From: Flavobacterium sp. Root186
GTDB lineage: Bacteria; Bacteroidota; Bacteroidia; Flavobacteriales; Flavobacteriaceae
Length of the DNA: 64,000 bases
Direction: 5' to 3'
Assembly (NCBI RefSeq): GCF_001428525.1
Contig: NZ_LMHW01000013.1
Span: forward strand, 187,175 to 251,174
This document shows positions 14,210 to 24,112 of this stretch, one piece after another. The notes under the pieces were generated by a model, which had not been told where the DNA came from, ran no database searches, and saw only the letters and a list, made by a program, of their open reading frames with translations. The translations under genes and the position numbers were made by a program. Position 1 is the stretch's first letter. Each line of letters starts with the position of its first letter.

Positions 14210-15091
14210 ATGTTAGCACAGTCCGTTTACACACTTGTTAATCAGCAGAACGGCAACTTGTCGTTCAAAGTTTTCGAGTTCGACAACAGCAGTTATTTTG
14301 ATCATATTCAGCGCAATAATTATTTCACTTTAATCATTATTACCGCTGGTGAAGGATTAGCCAAAGTTGATCTTTGTGAGTATACCTTCGAAGAAAATAC
14401 ACTATTTGCGTTCTATCCTTATCAGCCATTCATGCTGGCTTCGGAAGGACCATTATTAGGCGTATGTATTCAGTTTCATCATGATTTCTTCTGTATATAC
14501 AGGCATCATAAAGAGATAGCTGCCAATGGTATTTTGTTTAATAATATCTATCAACAGCCCTTTATCTGGCTTCAGGAAAACACAAAAAAATCACTGTTGA
14601 ATATTGTCATTGAAATAGTCAATGAATTGAAAATGGAGGCTTTGAGAAAAGATGAAGTTATCGTTTCCTATCTTAAAATATTTTTAGTACTCGCTACAAG
14701 AATAAAGCTTGAACAGCAGTCGATTGAAGAGACAAAGACACATGATGGCAAACAAAAGACAATCATACAAAATTTAAGAAATGCAATTGAGGAAAATTTC
14801 CGTATGAAGCATTCTGCAAGTGATTATGCTGATATACTCCATGTAACGCCAATTGCCCTTGCAAGAATTACAAAAAACCATTTCAACAAAACACTTTCGG
14901 ACCTGATTACAGAACGAATCGTTGTCGAAGCAAAAAGGGAATTATATCTTACAGATAAAACAATCAAGGAGATTGCTTATGAACTTGGTTATGATGACGA
15001 GTATTATTTTAGCCGGGTATTTAAAGGCAAAGCTGATATATCGCCGCAGTTTTACAGAGACACAATAGGTTTTAACCGAGGGGCTTCTTAA
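14210..15091 (+). CDS. AraC-family transcriptional regulator
   Basis: 293 residues: an N-terminal cupin-like sensor (ITAGEGLAKVDLCEYTFEENTLFAFYPYQPFML) and two C-terminal helix-turn-helix units (HSASDYADILHVTPIALARITKNHFNKT, DKTIKEIAYELGYDDEYYFSRVFKGKADISPQFYRD). It is a clear paralog of the AraC at 28207; both share NG-I/L-LFNN-I/V-Y after the sensor. Its 3' end and the DNA after it recur, decayed, at 27752-27860. Candidate regulator for the mirrored OYE/DsrE promoters nearby. Confidence 0.9.
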   Translation: MLAQSVYTLVNQQNGNLSFKVFEFDNSSYFDHIQRNNYFTLIIITAGEGLAKVDLCEYTFEENTLFAFYPYQPFMLASEGPLLGVCIQFHHDFFCIYRHHKEIAANGILFNNIYQQPFIWLQENTKKSLLNIVIEIVNELKMEALRKDEVIVSYLKIFLVLATRIKLEQQSIEETKTHDGKQKTIIQNLRNAIEENFRMKHSASDYADILHVTPIALARITKNHFNKTLSDLITERIVVEAKRELYLTDKTIKEIAYELGYDDEYYFSRVFKGKADISPQFYRDTIGFNRGAS

Positions 15092-15433
15092 TTGTATATA
15101 AATAGATATATCTTAAATCTTATTTTAATCCTTTCACGCCACACTCTATATTTTGAAAATACTTCCTTGTCTGATATTAACCTGAAACCCATTCTTAAAA
15201 TTTAAGATTTATCTTTAACAATGTACCGATGGTTTGTTTTACATCTCAGCCTGATCTTGTGTGTACTATAATTTGATCCAACATTTCTTATAGTTAAAAT
15301 TCCTTTTAACTGTATGATTGCCTTATTCAACTCCTTATTCGCCTGTCTTACCGTTTTCTATAATGAAATTTTTGTATCACCAAAATACCTTTGCTCCCTA
15401 AATCAAAGTAATATTCATTAAAATTGACAAAAA
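15092..15433. other. Intergenic region after araC; first part duplicated elsewhere
   Basis: The first 60 or so bases recur, diverged, at 27775-27840 after a decayed araC tail. A TACCTTTG -7-like box for the epoxide hydrolase gene is at 15386-15393. Nothing else recognised. Confidence 0.5.
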
Positions 15434-16726
15434 ATGAAAACAATTAAATTCAACAAATTCAGCCTAGTTTCTTTTTTAACTATAGGAGCTTTTATGATGT
15501 TCGGCACAGGTTTTTCTCAGAAAAAACAAACAACTAGCACTGATACGGAATCAATTCGTCCTTTTCAGTACCACGCAGCACAAGCCGATTTGGATAATTT
15601 AAAAAAGCGTATTCTGGCAACAAACTGGCCAGAGAAAGAAACGGTGCAAGACGCTTCTCAGGGAGTACAGCTTGAAACAATGAAAGCACTTGCAAAATAT
15701 TGGGCCAGCACATATGACTGGCGTAAAATTGAAAAAAAACTAAATTCTTACCCAAATTACATCACAAACATTGACGGTCTTGATATCCATTTTATTCAGG
15801 TGAAATCAAAACACAAGAATGCACTGCCGCTTATAATTACTCACGGTTGGCCAGGTTCAATAATCGAACAGATGAAAATTATTGATCCGCTTGTAAATCC
15901 TACAGCTTACGGAGGGAAAGGAGAAGATGCATTTGATGTTGTTATTCCTTCAATGCCAGGCTACGGATTCTCTGGAAAACCAACTGCAACAGGCTGGGGT
16001 CCTGAGCACATTGCTAAAGCATGGGATATACTTATGAAACGTCTTGGTTATACTACGTACGTTGCTCAGGGTGGCGACTGGGGAGCCATTGTTGTAGACC
16101 AACAGGGAGTACAGGCCCCACAAGGACTACTTGCTATCCATACTAATATGGCCGGTGTTATTCCTGATGATATCAATGGGGCTGCTTTTTCAGGATTACC
16201 AGCGCCAGCAGGTCTTTCTACAGATGAAAAACTTGCTTATGACCGTGTACAAAATGTTTACCAAAAAGGAATTGCATACGGATTTCAATTAGGTCTTCGT
16301 CCACAAACTATGTATGGAATCGCCGACTCTCCTATTGGTCTTGCGGCTTACTTTCTTGATCATGATGCAAGAAGCTATGCTTTAATTTCACGTGTTTTCC
16401 AAGGACAATCTGAAGGGCTTACCAAAGATGATGTTTTGGATAATATCACTCTTACATGGCTGACTAATACAGGAATTTCAGGAGCACGTCTTTACTGGGA
16501 ATATTGGGGGAAAGGTTATTTTACTGTAAAAGGTGTTAAAGTACCCGTAGCTGTAAGTGTATTTCCTGATGAACTTTATCCGGCACCTAAATCCTGGGCA
16601 GAAAAAGCATATCCAAAATTAATCTATTACAACAAAGTAGAAAAAGGAGGACATTTTGCTGCATGGGAACAGCCTGAAATTTTTACAAACGAAATCAGAG
16701 CGGCTTTTAAATCAGTTCGCAAATAA
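15434..16726 (+). CDS. Secreted epoxide hydrolase (EHN-type alpha/beta hydrolase)
   Basis: 430 residues. A signal peptide (ends near GFSQ, residue 29) is followed by the epoxide hydrolase N-terminal domain (IRPFQYHAAQADLDNLKKRILATNWPEKE) and an alpha/beta-hydrolase core. HGWPGS at 137-142 is the oxyanion segment, GGDWGA gives nucleophile Asp215, and GGHFAAWEQP near residue 407 gives the base His. The catalytic set fits microsomal-type epoxide hydrolases, which open epoxides to diols. Export to the periplasm is unusual for the family at large but the paralog at 62004 has it too. It is followed by msrA. Confidence 0.9.
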   Translation: MKTIKFNKFSLVSFLTIGAFMMFGTGFSQKKQTTSTDTESIRPFQYHAAQADLDNLKKRILATNWPEKETVQDASQGVQLETMKALAKYWASTYDWRKIEKKLNSYPNYITNIDGLDIHFIQVKSKHKNALPLIITHGWPGSIIEQMKIIDPLVNPTAYGGKGEDAFDVVIPSMPGYGFSGKPTATGWGPEHIAKAWDILMKRLGYTTYVAQGGDWGAIVVDQQGVQAPQGLLAIHTNMAGVIPDDINGAAFSGLPAPAGLSTDEKLAYDRVQNVYQKGIAYGFQLGLRPQTMYGIADSPIGLAAYFLDHDARSYALISRVFQGQSEGLTKDDVLDNITLTWLTNTGISGARLYWEYWGKGYFTVKGVKVPVAVSVFPDELYPAPKSWAEKAYPKLIYYNKVEKGGHFAAWEQPEIFTNEIRAAFKSVRK

Positions 16727-16738
16727 AATATTCAGTCC

Positions 16739-16766
16739 ATCAGCCGACATGCAAATGTTGGCTGAT
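16739..16766 (+). terminator. Hairpin after the epoxide hydrolase gene
   Basis: ATCAGCCGACAT (16739-16750) pairs with ATGTTGGCTGAT (16755-16766), one G-T pair, loop GCAA. A T-rich stretch follows. Confidence 0.7.
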
Positions 16767-16938
16767 TTCTATTCCATTAATTTATTTTATTACGATGGGA
16801 AAAGTTATGTAATGCTTCGTTTCTAACTTTAATAGCAATATTTATTAACTTTATCTGGATTTACTGGTTTATCTTTAGCTTTCATTATAAAGAGAAATAA
16901 CCGTATACATTAATAACACTTTATTTAATATATAAAAT

Positions 16939-17430
16939 ATGGAAAATTTAAAAAAAGCCTATATCGCAGGAGGATGTTTTTGGGGAATGGAAGACTTATT
17001 TCGAGTGCGTCCAGGCGTTAAAGATACTCAGGTTGGCTATTTGGGAGGAAATAATGAAAATCCAACATACACTAATCATCCCGGGCATGCAGAAGGTTTA
17101 GAAATTACATACGATCCGACCCAAACTTCCTACACCGAACTTTTAGATTATTTTTACAGGGTACATGACCCCAGAACTATGAATCAACAGGGAAATGACA
17201 TTGGAGAAAGTTACAGGTCTGCTATATTTATTCAGGACAAGGAGGAAGAAGAAACTGCGAAAGACATCATTAAAATAGTTGAAGATTCAGGAAGATGGCA
17301 GGGAAAAGTGGTTACTACGCTTGAACCCTTTACAAAATTCTGGCCTGCAGAAGAATATCATCAGGATTATTTGGTAAAAAATCCTAATGGTTACACTTGT
17401 CATTTTGAAAGGTTCGGTACTTTTTTGTAA
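16939..17430 (+). CDS. msrA: Peptide methionine (S)-S-oxide reductase
   Basis: 163 residues, normal MsrA length. The active-site [11 protein letters not shown] with catalytic Cys13 is at the N-terminus, followed by [44 protein letters not shown], and [13 protein letters not shown], all standard. It repairs oxidised methionine with thioredoxin as donor. A second, broken copy of its promoter and first third lies at 27900-28140, immediately downstream of a broken araC tail, so araC and msrA were probably adjacent before the epoxide hydrolase gene was inserted or lost. Confidence 0.95.
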   Translation: MENLKKAYIAGGCFWGMEDLFRVRPGVKDTQVGYLGGNNENPTYTNHPGHAEGLEITYDPTQTSYTELLDYFYRVHDPRTMNQQGNDIGESYRSAIFIQDKEEEETAKDIIKIVEDSGRWQGKVVTTLEPFTKFWPAEEYHQDYLVKNPNGYTCHFERFGTFL

Positions 17431-17473
17431 AGAACACTGCTTATAAAAATCAATAAGCCATGACCACAATAAT

Positions 17474-17502
17474 AATTGGGCTGATAATTAATCAGCCTAA
17501 TT
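17474..17502. terminator. Hairpin between msrA and a convergent gene
   Basis: Stem AATTGGGCTGAT (17474-17485) with ATCAGCCTAATT (17491-17502), loop AATTA, one G-T pair. Symmetric flanks allow use in both directions. Confidence 0.6.
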
Positions 17503-17539
17503 AAATATATGAAGACATTTAAGAATTCAAAGTATCATT

Positions 17540-17854
17540 CTACTCAGGAAACTTTGAAGCCGTAACTTTAGGAATAACCACTACAAAATCAAATCCATTT
17601 ATTATTCTTGACAGCGTAACATCCTTTACAATTATTTCTTTATTCTCTAATTTATTTCTTAAAGGCAGCATATCCACACAATACCATTCATTTCCTTCAA
17701 CAGCACTAAATATTGGTTTTAAAACTTTTATATTGTTACTGTTTTCATTTATAGTCTGTTCCGGGAATTCTTTAAATGGAGAACCTTGCGTTCCTGATTT
17801 TTTTACAACCAAAATATGTAAAGAAACGGATATGAATAACCATTCATCACCCAT
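17540..17854 (-). CDS. Hypothetical protein
   Basis: 104 residues, no recognised domain. It opens MGDEWLFISVSLHILVVKKSGTQ and ends VTLSRIINGFDFVVVIPKVTASKF. Alternating strands and a central EGNEWYCVDMLPLRNKL suggest a small folded cytosolic protein. No signal peptide or membrane segment. Convergent with msrA across a hairpin. The start could be earlier or later; no clear -7 box was found upstream. Confidence 0.5.
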   Translation of the reverse strand: MGDEWLFISVSLHILVVKKSGTQGSPFKEFPEQTINENSNNIKVLKPIFSAVEGNEWYCVDMLPLRNKLENKEIIVKDVTLSRIINGFDFVVVIPKVTASKFPE

Positions 17855-18295
17855 TCCATTTATTTATAGAGAAAAGAAAAACTCAAACTCTTGATTTATT
17901 GGTTGCTAAAATAGTTTGTGCATTTTCTGCTTTTTACATCAATAAGATCATTTTTTATTCAAAAAGAAGAATTGAGGCTAATATTTTTTGACAGAAAAGA
18001 ATGTAAATACCTGATAATAAACCTCTTTAAAGTGCTTAAAAAATAAAAAGCAGGATATTTTCTTATTTATTGCATTTTTAAAAAATATTAATAAACTGAT
18101 AATCAGTCGATTTTTTTTTAAGATATATAAAAAGAACATTGAAGGGTTGCATTTTTAATACATATTTTAGCAAAAACACTAAAACATCTGTAATTCAGCA
18201 ATTTACATAATAATAAATAAGTTTTTTTTGAATAAAATTGAATTTCTTTTATAATTTTGCGCCTCAATAATCTTTGACAATCGAGCAATTAAAAA
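17855..18295. other. AT-rich intergenic region with promoter of the next gene
   Basis: About 440 bp. It holds the promoter at 18227-18259 and a small inverted repeat ACTGATAATCAGT near 18094-18106. No coding frame that looks real. Confidence 0.5.
18227..18259 (+). promoter_or_regulatory. Bacteroidetes promoter TTTG-N21-TAATTTTG
   Basis: TTTG at 18227-18230 and TAATTTTG at 18252-18259, 21 bp apart, match the -33/-7 consensus. The ATG lies at 18296. Confidence 0.65.
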
Positions 18296-18682
18296 ATGAC
18301 AAAATTTAGTAAAACAGTTTTAACTGATACCTTATTACTATCATCACTTTACACTTATGCTGATGAAGAAAAAGGAGACTACGTTTTGATGATCGATGCT
18401 GGAAACGGAAAAGTGGTAAGCTTTACTCTAGATGGTGCTGAAAACGCATCTTTTACTATATGTGATCAAAATCACAATTTAATTTACTCCGGAGAACCTG
18501 AAATAAACAAATTTGAGATATCAAAAACAATTAGTTTACAAGGTTATCCATCCGGAATTTATTTCTTAGAGATAATAGAAAATGGAAAAGCTGCAAAACA
18601 CCAGATTAAAGTCACAGCTAAAAAAGAGAGAACATTACCATTAGACGAAAGTCTAAATCAAATCCCTGCTTTTAGCCTATAA
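18296..18682 (+). CDS. Small secreted protein, DUF3244-like
   Basis: 128 residues. An N-terminal hydrophobic stretch (VLTDTLLLSSLYTYADEE) may act as a signal. The rest is a small beta-sandwich of the kind found in T9SS-type C-terminal modules and in DUF3244: NASFTICDQNHNLIYSG, then ISLQGYPSGIYFLEIIENGKAAKHQIKVT. Families of such small secreted proteins are common in flavobacteria; their function is unknown. It has its own promoter and terminator. Confidence 0.7.
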   Translation: MTKFSKTVLTDTLLLSSLYTYADEEKGDYVLMIDAGNGKVVSFTLDGAENASFTICDQNHNLIYSGEPEINKFEISKTISLQGYPSGIYFLEIIENGKAAKHQIKVTAKKERTLPLDESLNQIPAFSL

Positions 18683-18712
18683 ATCCCCTTTTTTGTCCCA
18701 ACAAAATCTTCT

Positions 18713-18738
18713 AAACAGCTTTTCTGAGCTGTTTTTTT
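18713..18738 (+). terminator. Rho-independent terminator
   Basis: AAACAGCT (18713-18720) pairs with AGCTGTTT (18727-18734), loop TTTCTG, then a T run. It is 31 bp after the stop codon of the DUF3244-like gene. Confidence 0.85.
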
Positions 18739-18881
18739 GTTTTTATTTAAATTATTCATTTCTATTAAATAGTATAAATCATAGTAATTTCATTCCTTAA
18801 AAACGGTTTAATTGCTGAGAGAAAAGTCTTCTTATAAATCATTTTTTACTAATTTTACGTATCAACATTTAATGATTTTAC

Positions 18882-19763
18882 ATGGAAATGAATGATTTGG
18901 AATTAGTTTCCATTAAAGAGGTTTGTATTACAAAAGTGAATGGATTTGAAAGTTCTTCCTTATTAGACATTCTTTCTGTAGAAGAGCCGCTTGAGATACG
19001 AATTTCTTACGGCCCCGAAGCTGAAAAAATATACAAGAATATCTCTGTAACAATGCGTACGCCAGGCAATGATTTTGATCTTGCAATTGGTTTTTTATTT
19101 ACCGAAGGCATCATAACTTCTTATCAGGACGTTAAAAAAGTATATCACACAAAAACAGACTGTTCCTTTCAAAAGAAAAATATTGTTCAGGTAGATTTAG
19201 CAGAAAATTTCATTCCACATTTAATGTCGTCAGACCGAAATTTTTATACCACATCAAGCTGTGGCGTTTGTGGAAAAAGTTCTATACAATCCATCAAAAC
19301 GGTTAGCACTTATAACCCTTTAGACAATCCTAAACTAAATATCTCCACAACTGTACTTAATCAATTACCACAAAAATTAAAAACAGCTCAAAGCAGTTTT
19401 GCTGTTACTGGCGGCATTCATGCATCAGGACTTTTTACTATTGAAGGTGATTTAGTTTTTTTACAGGAAGATGTTGGGCGTCATAATGCATTGGATAAAC
19501 TAATTGGCAGTGCTTTAGCAAATAATTTACTGCCTTTAAATAAACATATTTTACTTCTTAGCGGAAGAGCCAGTTTTGAGTTAATTCAAAAAGCGGCTAT
19601 GGCAGGCATATCCGTTGTTGCTGCTATTGGTGCTCCATCAAGTCTTGCTGTAGAATTGGCTATAGAATTTAATATTACCCTTTTGGGATTTCTTAAAGAA
19701 GACCGATTTAATATATATAATTCCAGTGATCAGGTAGTAGTACCAACTTCTGATAAAAATTAA
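18882..19763 (+). CDS. fdhD: Formate dehydrogenase accessory sulfurtransferase
   Basis: 293 residues. FdhD transfers sulfur from a cysteine desulfurase to the molybdenum cofactor so that the partner molybdoenzyme becomes active. The pair of catalytic cysteines is in SSCGVCGKSS (Cys127, Cys130). FFAVTGGIHASGLF and EDVGRHNALDKLIG, then LSGRASFELIQKAAMAGI, are highly conserved in the family. It is 80 bp upstream of the FdhF/YdeP-type enzyme that it should serve. Confidence 0.95.
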   Translation: MEMNDLELVSIKEVCITKVNGFESSSLLDILSVEEPLEIRISYGPEAEKIYKNISVTMRTPGNDFDLAIGFLFTEGIITSYQDVKKVYHTKTDCSFQKKNIVQVDLAENFIPHLMSSDRNFYTTSSCGVCGKSSIQSIKTVSTYNPLDNPKLNISTTVLNQLPQKLKTAQSSFAVTGGIHASGLFTIEGDLVFLQEDVGRHNALDKLIGSALANNLLPLNKHILLLSGRASFELIQKAAMAGISVVAAIGAPSSLAVELAIEFNITLLGFLKEDRFNIYNSSDQVVVPTSDKN

Positions 19764-19843
19764 AACAACTGTTATCTCTATAACTCATAGTAAAATCATA
19801 ATTATTCCAATTTCTGCGAATAAGCCAATTAAATGCAAAAGTC

Positions 19844-22213
19844 ATGAAAGAAGATAAATCTCCAGAAGACATCGACAATAAAATTACTAGAGAACCCAAT
19901 GCCGAAAATCCGTATAAACTTTTAAATCTTAAGCTTACAAAAACAGGAAAATGGGCTGCCGGAGTTCCTGCTGTCGTGGCGGCTTTTACTGATCTTATTG
20001 AAGAAAAAACGGTTGTTCGAGGGACAAAAGCTTTATTTAAGATGAATCAGGCTGGTGGTTTTGATTGTCCGAGCTGCGCATGGCCTGATCCCGATGATGA
20101 AAGATCTCCTTTAGGAGAATACTGCGAAAACGGAGTTAAAGCATTAGCAGAGGAAGCTACTACCAAAAAAGTTACAGCTGAATTTTTTAAACAAAATTCT
20201 GTCTACGATCTTGCCCAATTAGATGATTACCAAATAGGAAAAATGGGAAGATTGACCGAACCCATGTATCTTCCTAAAAATGGTACACATTATCAGCCTA
20301 TAAGCTGGGATAATGCATTCAAAAAAATAGCAGAACATCTCAACGCATTAGAATCACCTGACGAAGCTGCGTTTTATACTTCGGGAAGAACAAGCAATGA
20401 GACATCATTTCTTTATCAGCTCTTTGCAAAAGAATTTGGGACCAATAATATGCCTGACTGTTCTAATATGTGCCATGAAACATCTGGATCGGCTTTAAGA
20501 ACTACAATCGGAATTGGAAAAGGTACCGTAACCTTGGATGATTTCTATGATACAGATGTAATTGTAATTATTGGCCAAAATCCCGGAACTAATGCCCCAA
20601 GAATGATGACTGCTTTAGCAAAAGGTAAAAAAAACGGAGCAAAAATTATTGCTGTTAATCCATTACCGGAAGCTGGTTTAATGGGATTTCATAATCCACA
20701 GGAAATCAACGGAATTATTGGAAGCGGTGCCAAACTAGCCGATCTTTTTCTGCCGGTAAAAATAAATGGCGATATGGCGCTGTTAAAAGCTCTTGAAATT
20801 ATATTATTGGAATTTGAAAACAAAAATCCCGGAAAAGTCTTTGATTATGATTTCATCAAAGAAAAAACTATCGGATATGATGCTTTTCTAAAACAGTTTG
20901 AAGATTATAATTTAGATGAACTTGTGCAACTTTCGGGCGTTTCTAAAGAAGCGCTTTATGAAGCTGTGGAAATCATCGCTTACAAAAAACGAATCATTGT
21001 CTGCTGGGGAATGGGACTTACACAGCAGCCCAACGGGGTAGAAATGATTAGAGAAATCCTTAATATTCTATTGCTAAAAGGAAGTATTGGTAAGCCGGGT
21101 GCAGGTGTTTGTCCCGTTCGTGGTCATAGCAATGTTCAGGGAAACAGAACCATGATGATTGATGAAAAACCTACTAACGAACAACTGGACCGTCTTCAGG
21201 CTTATTTTGGATTTAATCCGCCTCGTAAACACGGATATGATGTTGTGAGGGCCATTAAAGCCATGAAGGAAGAAAAAGTAAAATTACTATTTTGTATGGG
21301 AGGTAATTTTCTATCGGCAACACCGGACACAACTTATACCGCAAGTGCATTAAGAAAACTAAACTTAACCGTAAATGTTTCTACAAAACTGAATCGCAGT
21401 CACTTGATTCATGGACAAGAAGCTATCATCTTACCTACACTATCCCGAAGCGATATTGATATTGTCAATGGTGAAGCGCAATTTATAACTACCGAAAACT
21501 CAATGGGTGTTGTACAATCATCAAAAGGAATGCTCAAACCTGTATCTGATAATCTTATAAATGAAACTCAGATTGTATGTAAATTGGCTATGGCAACGCT
21601 GGGAAATAAATCGGTTATTAACTGGCAGCGTTATCATGATAGTTATGATGATGTAAGAGATGCCATTGAAAAATGTATTCCCGGTTTTGAAAATTATAAT
21701 ATCAAAGTACGAGAAAAAGGAGGTTTTTATTTGCCTAATGCCGCACGTGATGGAAAATTTATCACTAAAGATTTTGGAGACAGGGTGCCATTTACGTTAA
21801 CTGCAATTCCAAAAAATGAACTTGCTCCAGATGAGTATATGATGGCAAGCACCCGAACTCACGACCAGTTTAATACCACAATTTATGGTCTTGATGATCG
21901 TTATCGCGGTATAAAAAATGAACGTAGGGTAATATTTATGAACCAAAACGATATTGATCAGGCCGGATTCAAATCTGGCGATAAGGTCGATTTATTTAAC
22001 TATGATGATGATATCGAAAGAATTGCACCTTTATTTGTCATTGTTTCGTATCAAATTCCTGAGAAAAACACTGTTACTTATTTTCCCGAAACAAACGTTC
22101 TGGTCTCTGTTAATAATGTTGTCAAGGATAGTAATATGCCGGCCTCAAAATATGTGAAAATTAAAATTAGAAAACACGATCCCAAAATTTATGAAAGAAT
22201 AAATCGATTGTAA
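19844..22213 (+). CDS. FdhF/YdeP-family molybdopterin oxidoreductase
   Basis: 789 residues of the DMSO reductase superfamily, YdeP branch. Near the N-terminus GGFDCPSCAWPD and a later Cys94 give a reduced cysteine set (Cys75, Cys78, Cys94). Cofactor-binding segments follow: YTSGRTSNETSFLYQLFAKEFGTNN, DCSNMCHETSGSAL, VIIGQNPGTNAPRMM, CWGMGLTQQPNGVEM, and PVRGHSNVQGNRTM. The C-terminal domain has STRTHDQFNTTIYGLDDRYRG. YdeP is associated with acid resistance in enterobacteria, but physiological substrates of the branch are uncertain. FdhD upstream supports a sulfurated molybdenum site. Confidence 0.9.
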   Translation: MKEDKSPEDIDNKITREPNAENPYKLLNLKLTKTGKWAAGVPAVVAAFTDLIEEKTVVRGTKALFKMNQAGGFDCPSCAWPDPDDERSPLGEYCENGVKALAEEATTKKVTAEFFKQNSVYDLAQLDDYQIGKMGRLTEPMYLPKNGTHYQPISWDNAFKKIAEHLNALESPDEAAFYTSGRTSNETSFLYQLFAKEFGTNNMPDCSNMCHETSGSALRTTIGIGKGTVTLDDFYDTDVIVIIGQNPGTNAPRMMTALAKGKKNGAKIIAVNPLPEAGLMGFHNPQEINGIIGSGAKLADLFLPVKINGDMALLKALEIILLEFENKNPGKVFDYDFIKEKTIGYDAFLKQFEDYNLDELVQLSGVSKEALYEAVEIIAYKKRIIVCWGMGLTQQPNGVEMIREILNILLLKGSIGKPGAGVCPVRGHSNVQGNRTMMIDEKPTNEQLDRLQAYFGFNPPRKHGYDVVRAIKAMKEEKVKLLFCMGGNFLSATPDTTYTASALRKLNLTVNVSTKLNRSHLIHGQEAIILPTLSRSDIDIVNGEAQFITTENSMGVVQSSKGMLKPVSDNLINETQIVCKLAMATLGNKSVINWQRYHDSYDDVRDAIEKCIPGFENYNIKVREKGGFYLPNAARDGKFITKDFGDRVPFTLTAIPKNELAPDEYMMASTRTHDQFNTTIYGLDDRYRGIKNERRVIFMNQNDIDQAGFKSGDKVDLFNYDDDIERIAPLFVIVSYQIPEKNTVTYFPETNVLVSVNNVVKDSNMPASKYVKIKIRKHDPKIYERINRL

Positions 22214-22244
22214 AAATAACCAACCACTCTAAAATCAAATTTAA

Positions 22245-22769
22245 ATGTCGATATATCAAAAAATAGCAGCAGTAGGTTCAAAGTATATTGGGAAACCAAA
22301 ACTTTTTAAATACGGATTTAATCTGTCTCCAATGTACCGAAGAAGCACTGCCCGAATTGTAAATGTATCGCAGGATTTATTGCAAATTCAAATAAAGCTT
22401 CCTATAAGTTATAAAAACAAAAATTATGTAAACTCAATTTTTGGAGGAAGCATGTTTGCTGCAGTAGACCCAATTCCGATGGTACAATTGATAAACCTTT
22501 TAGATGAAAATTTTGTAGTATGGGATAAAGCAGCTGAAATTTATTTTAGGAGACCTGCAAAAGAGAATTTATATGCTGATTTTATTTTTACTTTAGAAGA
22601 GCTCGACGAAATTAAGGATAAGATTAATCAACAAAATGAATTAGAAATTGTAAAAACTACATTGCTTACAAATAAAGATAAATCGATCACGTACTGTGAG
22701 GTTCGCAAAACAATTTACATTGCTGATAAAAGCTATTTTAAAAAGAAAAGAGAAAATAAAAAGCTATAA
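22245..22769 (+). CDS. DUF4442 (hotdog-fold) protein
   Basis: 174 residues matching the DUF4442 layout: a first helix (FNLSPMYRRSTARIVNVSQDLLQIQIKLP), then NYVNSIFGGSMFAAVDPIPMVQLINLL, the long hotdog helix, then DKAAEIYFRRPAKENLYADFIFT. Members resemble thioesterases but their substrates are not known. It follows the molybdoenzyme by 31 bp and may be in the fdhD operon. Confidence 0.82.
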   Translation: MSIYQKIAAVGSKYIGKPKLFKYGFNLSPMYRRSTARIVNVSQDLLQIQIKLPISYKNKNYVNSIFGGSMFAAVDPIPMVQLINLLDENFVVWDKAAEIYFRRPAKENLYADFIFTLEELDEIKDKINQQNELEIVKTTLLTNKDKSITYCEVRKTIYIADKSYFKKKRENKKL

Positions 22770-22797
22770 AGTTTAGCTTGAAATTTATACAGTGTTT

Positions 22798-23922
22798 TTA
22801 TTGATCAAGCCAGTTTTTAAATTCCGCTACTTTATTCTTACTGATAATAATATCGATTTTTGGATCGGGTTTTATAATTAGTTTCAATTGGTTTTTTCCA
22901 TAAAGCAAAATACTGCTAATGGAATTTATGTTAATTATAAACTGCCTGTTTGCTCTATAAAAAATAGTTGGATCAAGCCATTTCATAACCTCATCAAGAC
23001 TGTTATTGCTGTTATATTGTCGATTGTCAAAAGTATAGATATAAGTAATCCCGGTATCCAGTAAAATGTAGGCAATCTCTTCAATATCTAATTTTATAAG
23101 TTCATCTTTATGATACGTAAGTATTCTTTTCTTTGGAATTTCTGACTCTTTTGATGTATCATTTAGGATAGTGTTATCTGCCAGATTTTGTAATTTCTGC
23201 TGATTTGAATTCAACTGCAAATTCAAAATCTGAAGCTCATTTACCCGGTAATTTAAATCCTCTTTTTCAAGATCAAAAGCTCGTTCATATTTTCGATAAA
23301 TAAGTCGTATCATTAAGTAGCAGCAAACACTTATGAAAACTGTACTTAAAAACAGACTCACAATAAACTGCAGATACAAATCTGATAATTCTTCTTCTAA
23401 AACAGCTAAGTTAGCATGCGAAGCTACCATCCAGTCTGTTCCTGCAACGGGATTTATATTTATTATTTCCGATTTTCTTTTTGGATCATTGGGAAATGTA
23501 CGCATACCTCCTATTTTTTCCCCTTGTTCTAAAACAGTACTTAATGGTTTAAACTCTTTATTACCTATTCCATTTACCTGAGAATTGTTCTCTTGAATTT
23601 TAAGCCCAATTAATGCCGGATTAGGATGGCAAAGTTCAATTCCTTTTTGGTTGTACATACAGATAAAATCACTCTTTATATCTGTATTTTCAATACTTAC
23701 CTGAAGATTACGGATTACCTGATCTTTAGATAATCCGCTGCGAAGCTGCTGTTCTAAAAGACGGGAAATTTCCCTAACTTCCCTCTCGCCCGATTCTAAT
23801 TTACTATTGCACAACTTTTCTTTGGCAGATAAATAAAGATAACTGGAAGAAATCAAACTAATAATTAGGACAACAATACTAATGCCTATAAGAGTCAAAG
23901 TATAAAGGCGTGCTTTTTTCAT
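22798..23922 (-). CDS. Membrane-anchored LytTR regulator with an extracytoplasmic Cache sensor
   Basis: 374 residues. Helix 1 (about 8-33) and helix 2 (about 185-207, FIVSLFLSTVFISVCCYLMI) bracket a roughly 150-residue extracytoplasmic Cache-type sensor containing FICMYNQKGIELCHPNPALIG, GEKIGGMRTFPNDPKRKSEIININPVAGTDWMVASHA. A coiled stretch then leads to a C-terminal LytTR DNA-binding domain (YHKDELIKLDIEEIAYILLDTGITYIYTFDNRQY, FYRANRQFIININSI). It has no kinase, so it is a one-component membrane regulator. It is divergent from the cytochrome P460-type genes, which are candidate targets. Confidence 0.9.
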   Translation of the reverse strand: MKKARLYTLTLIGISIVVLIISLISSSYLYLSAKEKLCNSKLESGEREVREISRLLEQQLRSGLSKDQVIRNLQVSIENTDIKSDFICMYNQKGIELCHPNPALIGLKIQENNSQVNGIGNKEFKPLSTVLEQGEKIGGMRTFPNDPKRKSEIININPVAGTDWMVASHANLAVLEEELSDLYLQFIVSLFLSTVFISVCCYLMIRLIYRKYERAFDLEKEDLNYRVNELQILNLQLNSNQQKLQNLADNTILNDTSKESEIPKKRILTYHKDELIKLDIEEIAYILLDTGITYIYTFDNRQYNSNNSLDEVMKWLDPTIFYRANRQFIININSISSILLYGKNQLKLIIKPDPKIDIIISKNKVAEFKNWLDQ

Positions 23923-24112
23923 GTAAATTTATAGTCCTTAAAATGAAACCCGTTTAAAAAATTTTGTTTAGGCTAAAATAAGCAATTTATTTAGCTTATA
24001 CTATTTCGGCTTCAAGGTCAAAAAATCCCCTTTGAGCCAATTAAATCTTTTAAACACTGGGATTAGGCCTAATTTTGAATTGATTATTTATTTCATCTAA
24101 AAAATAAAACAA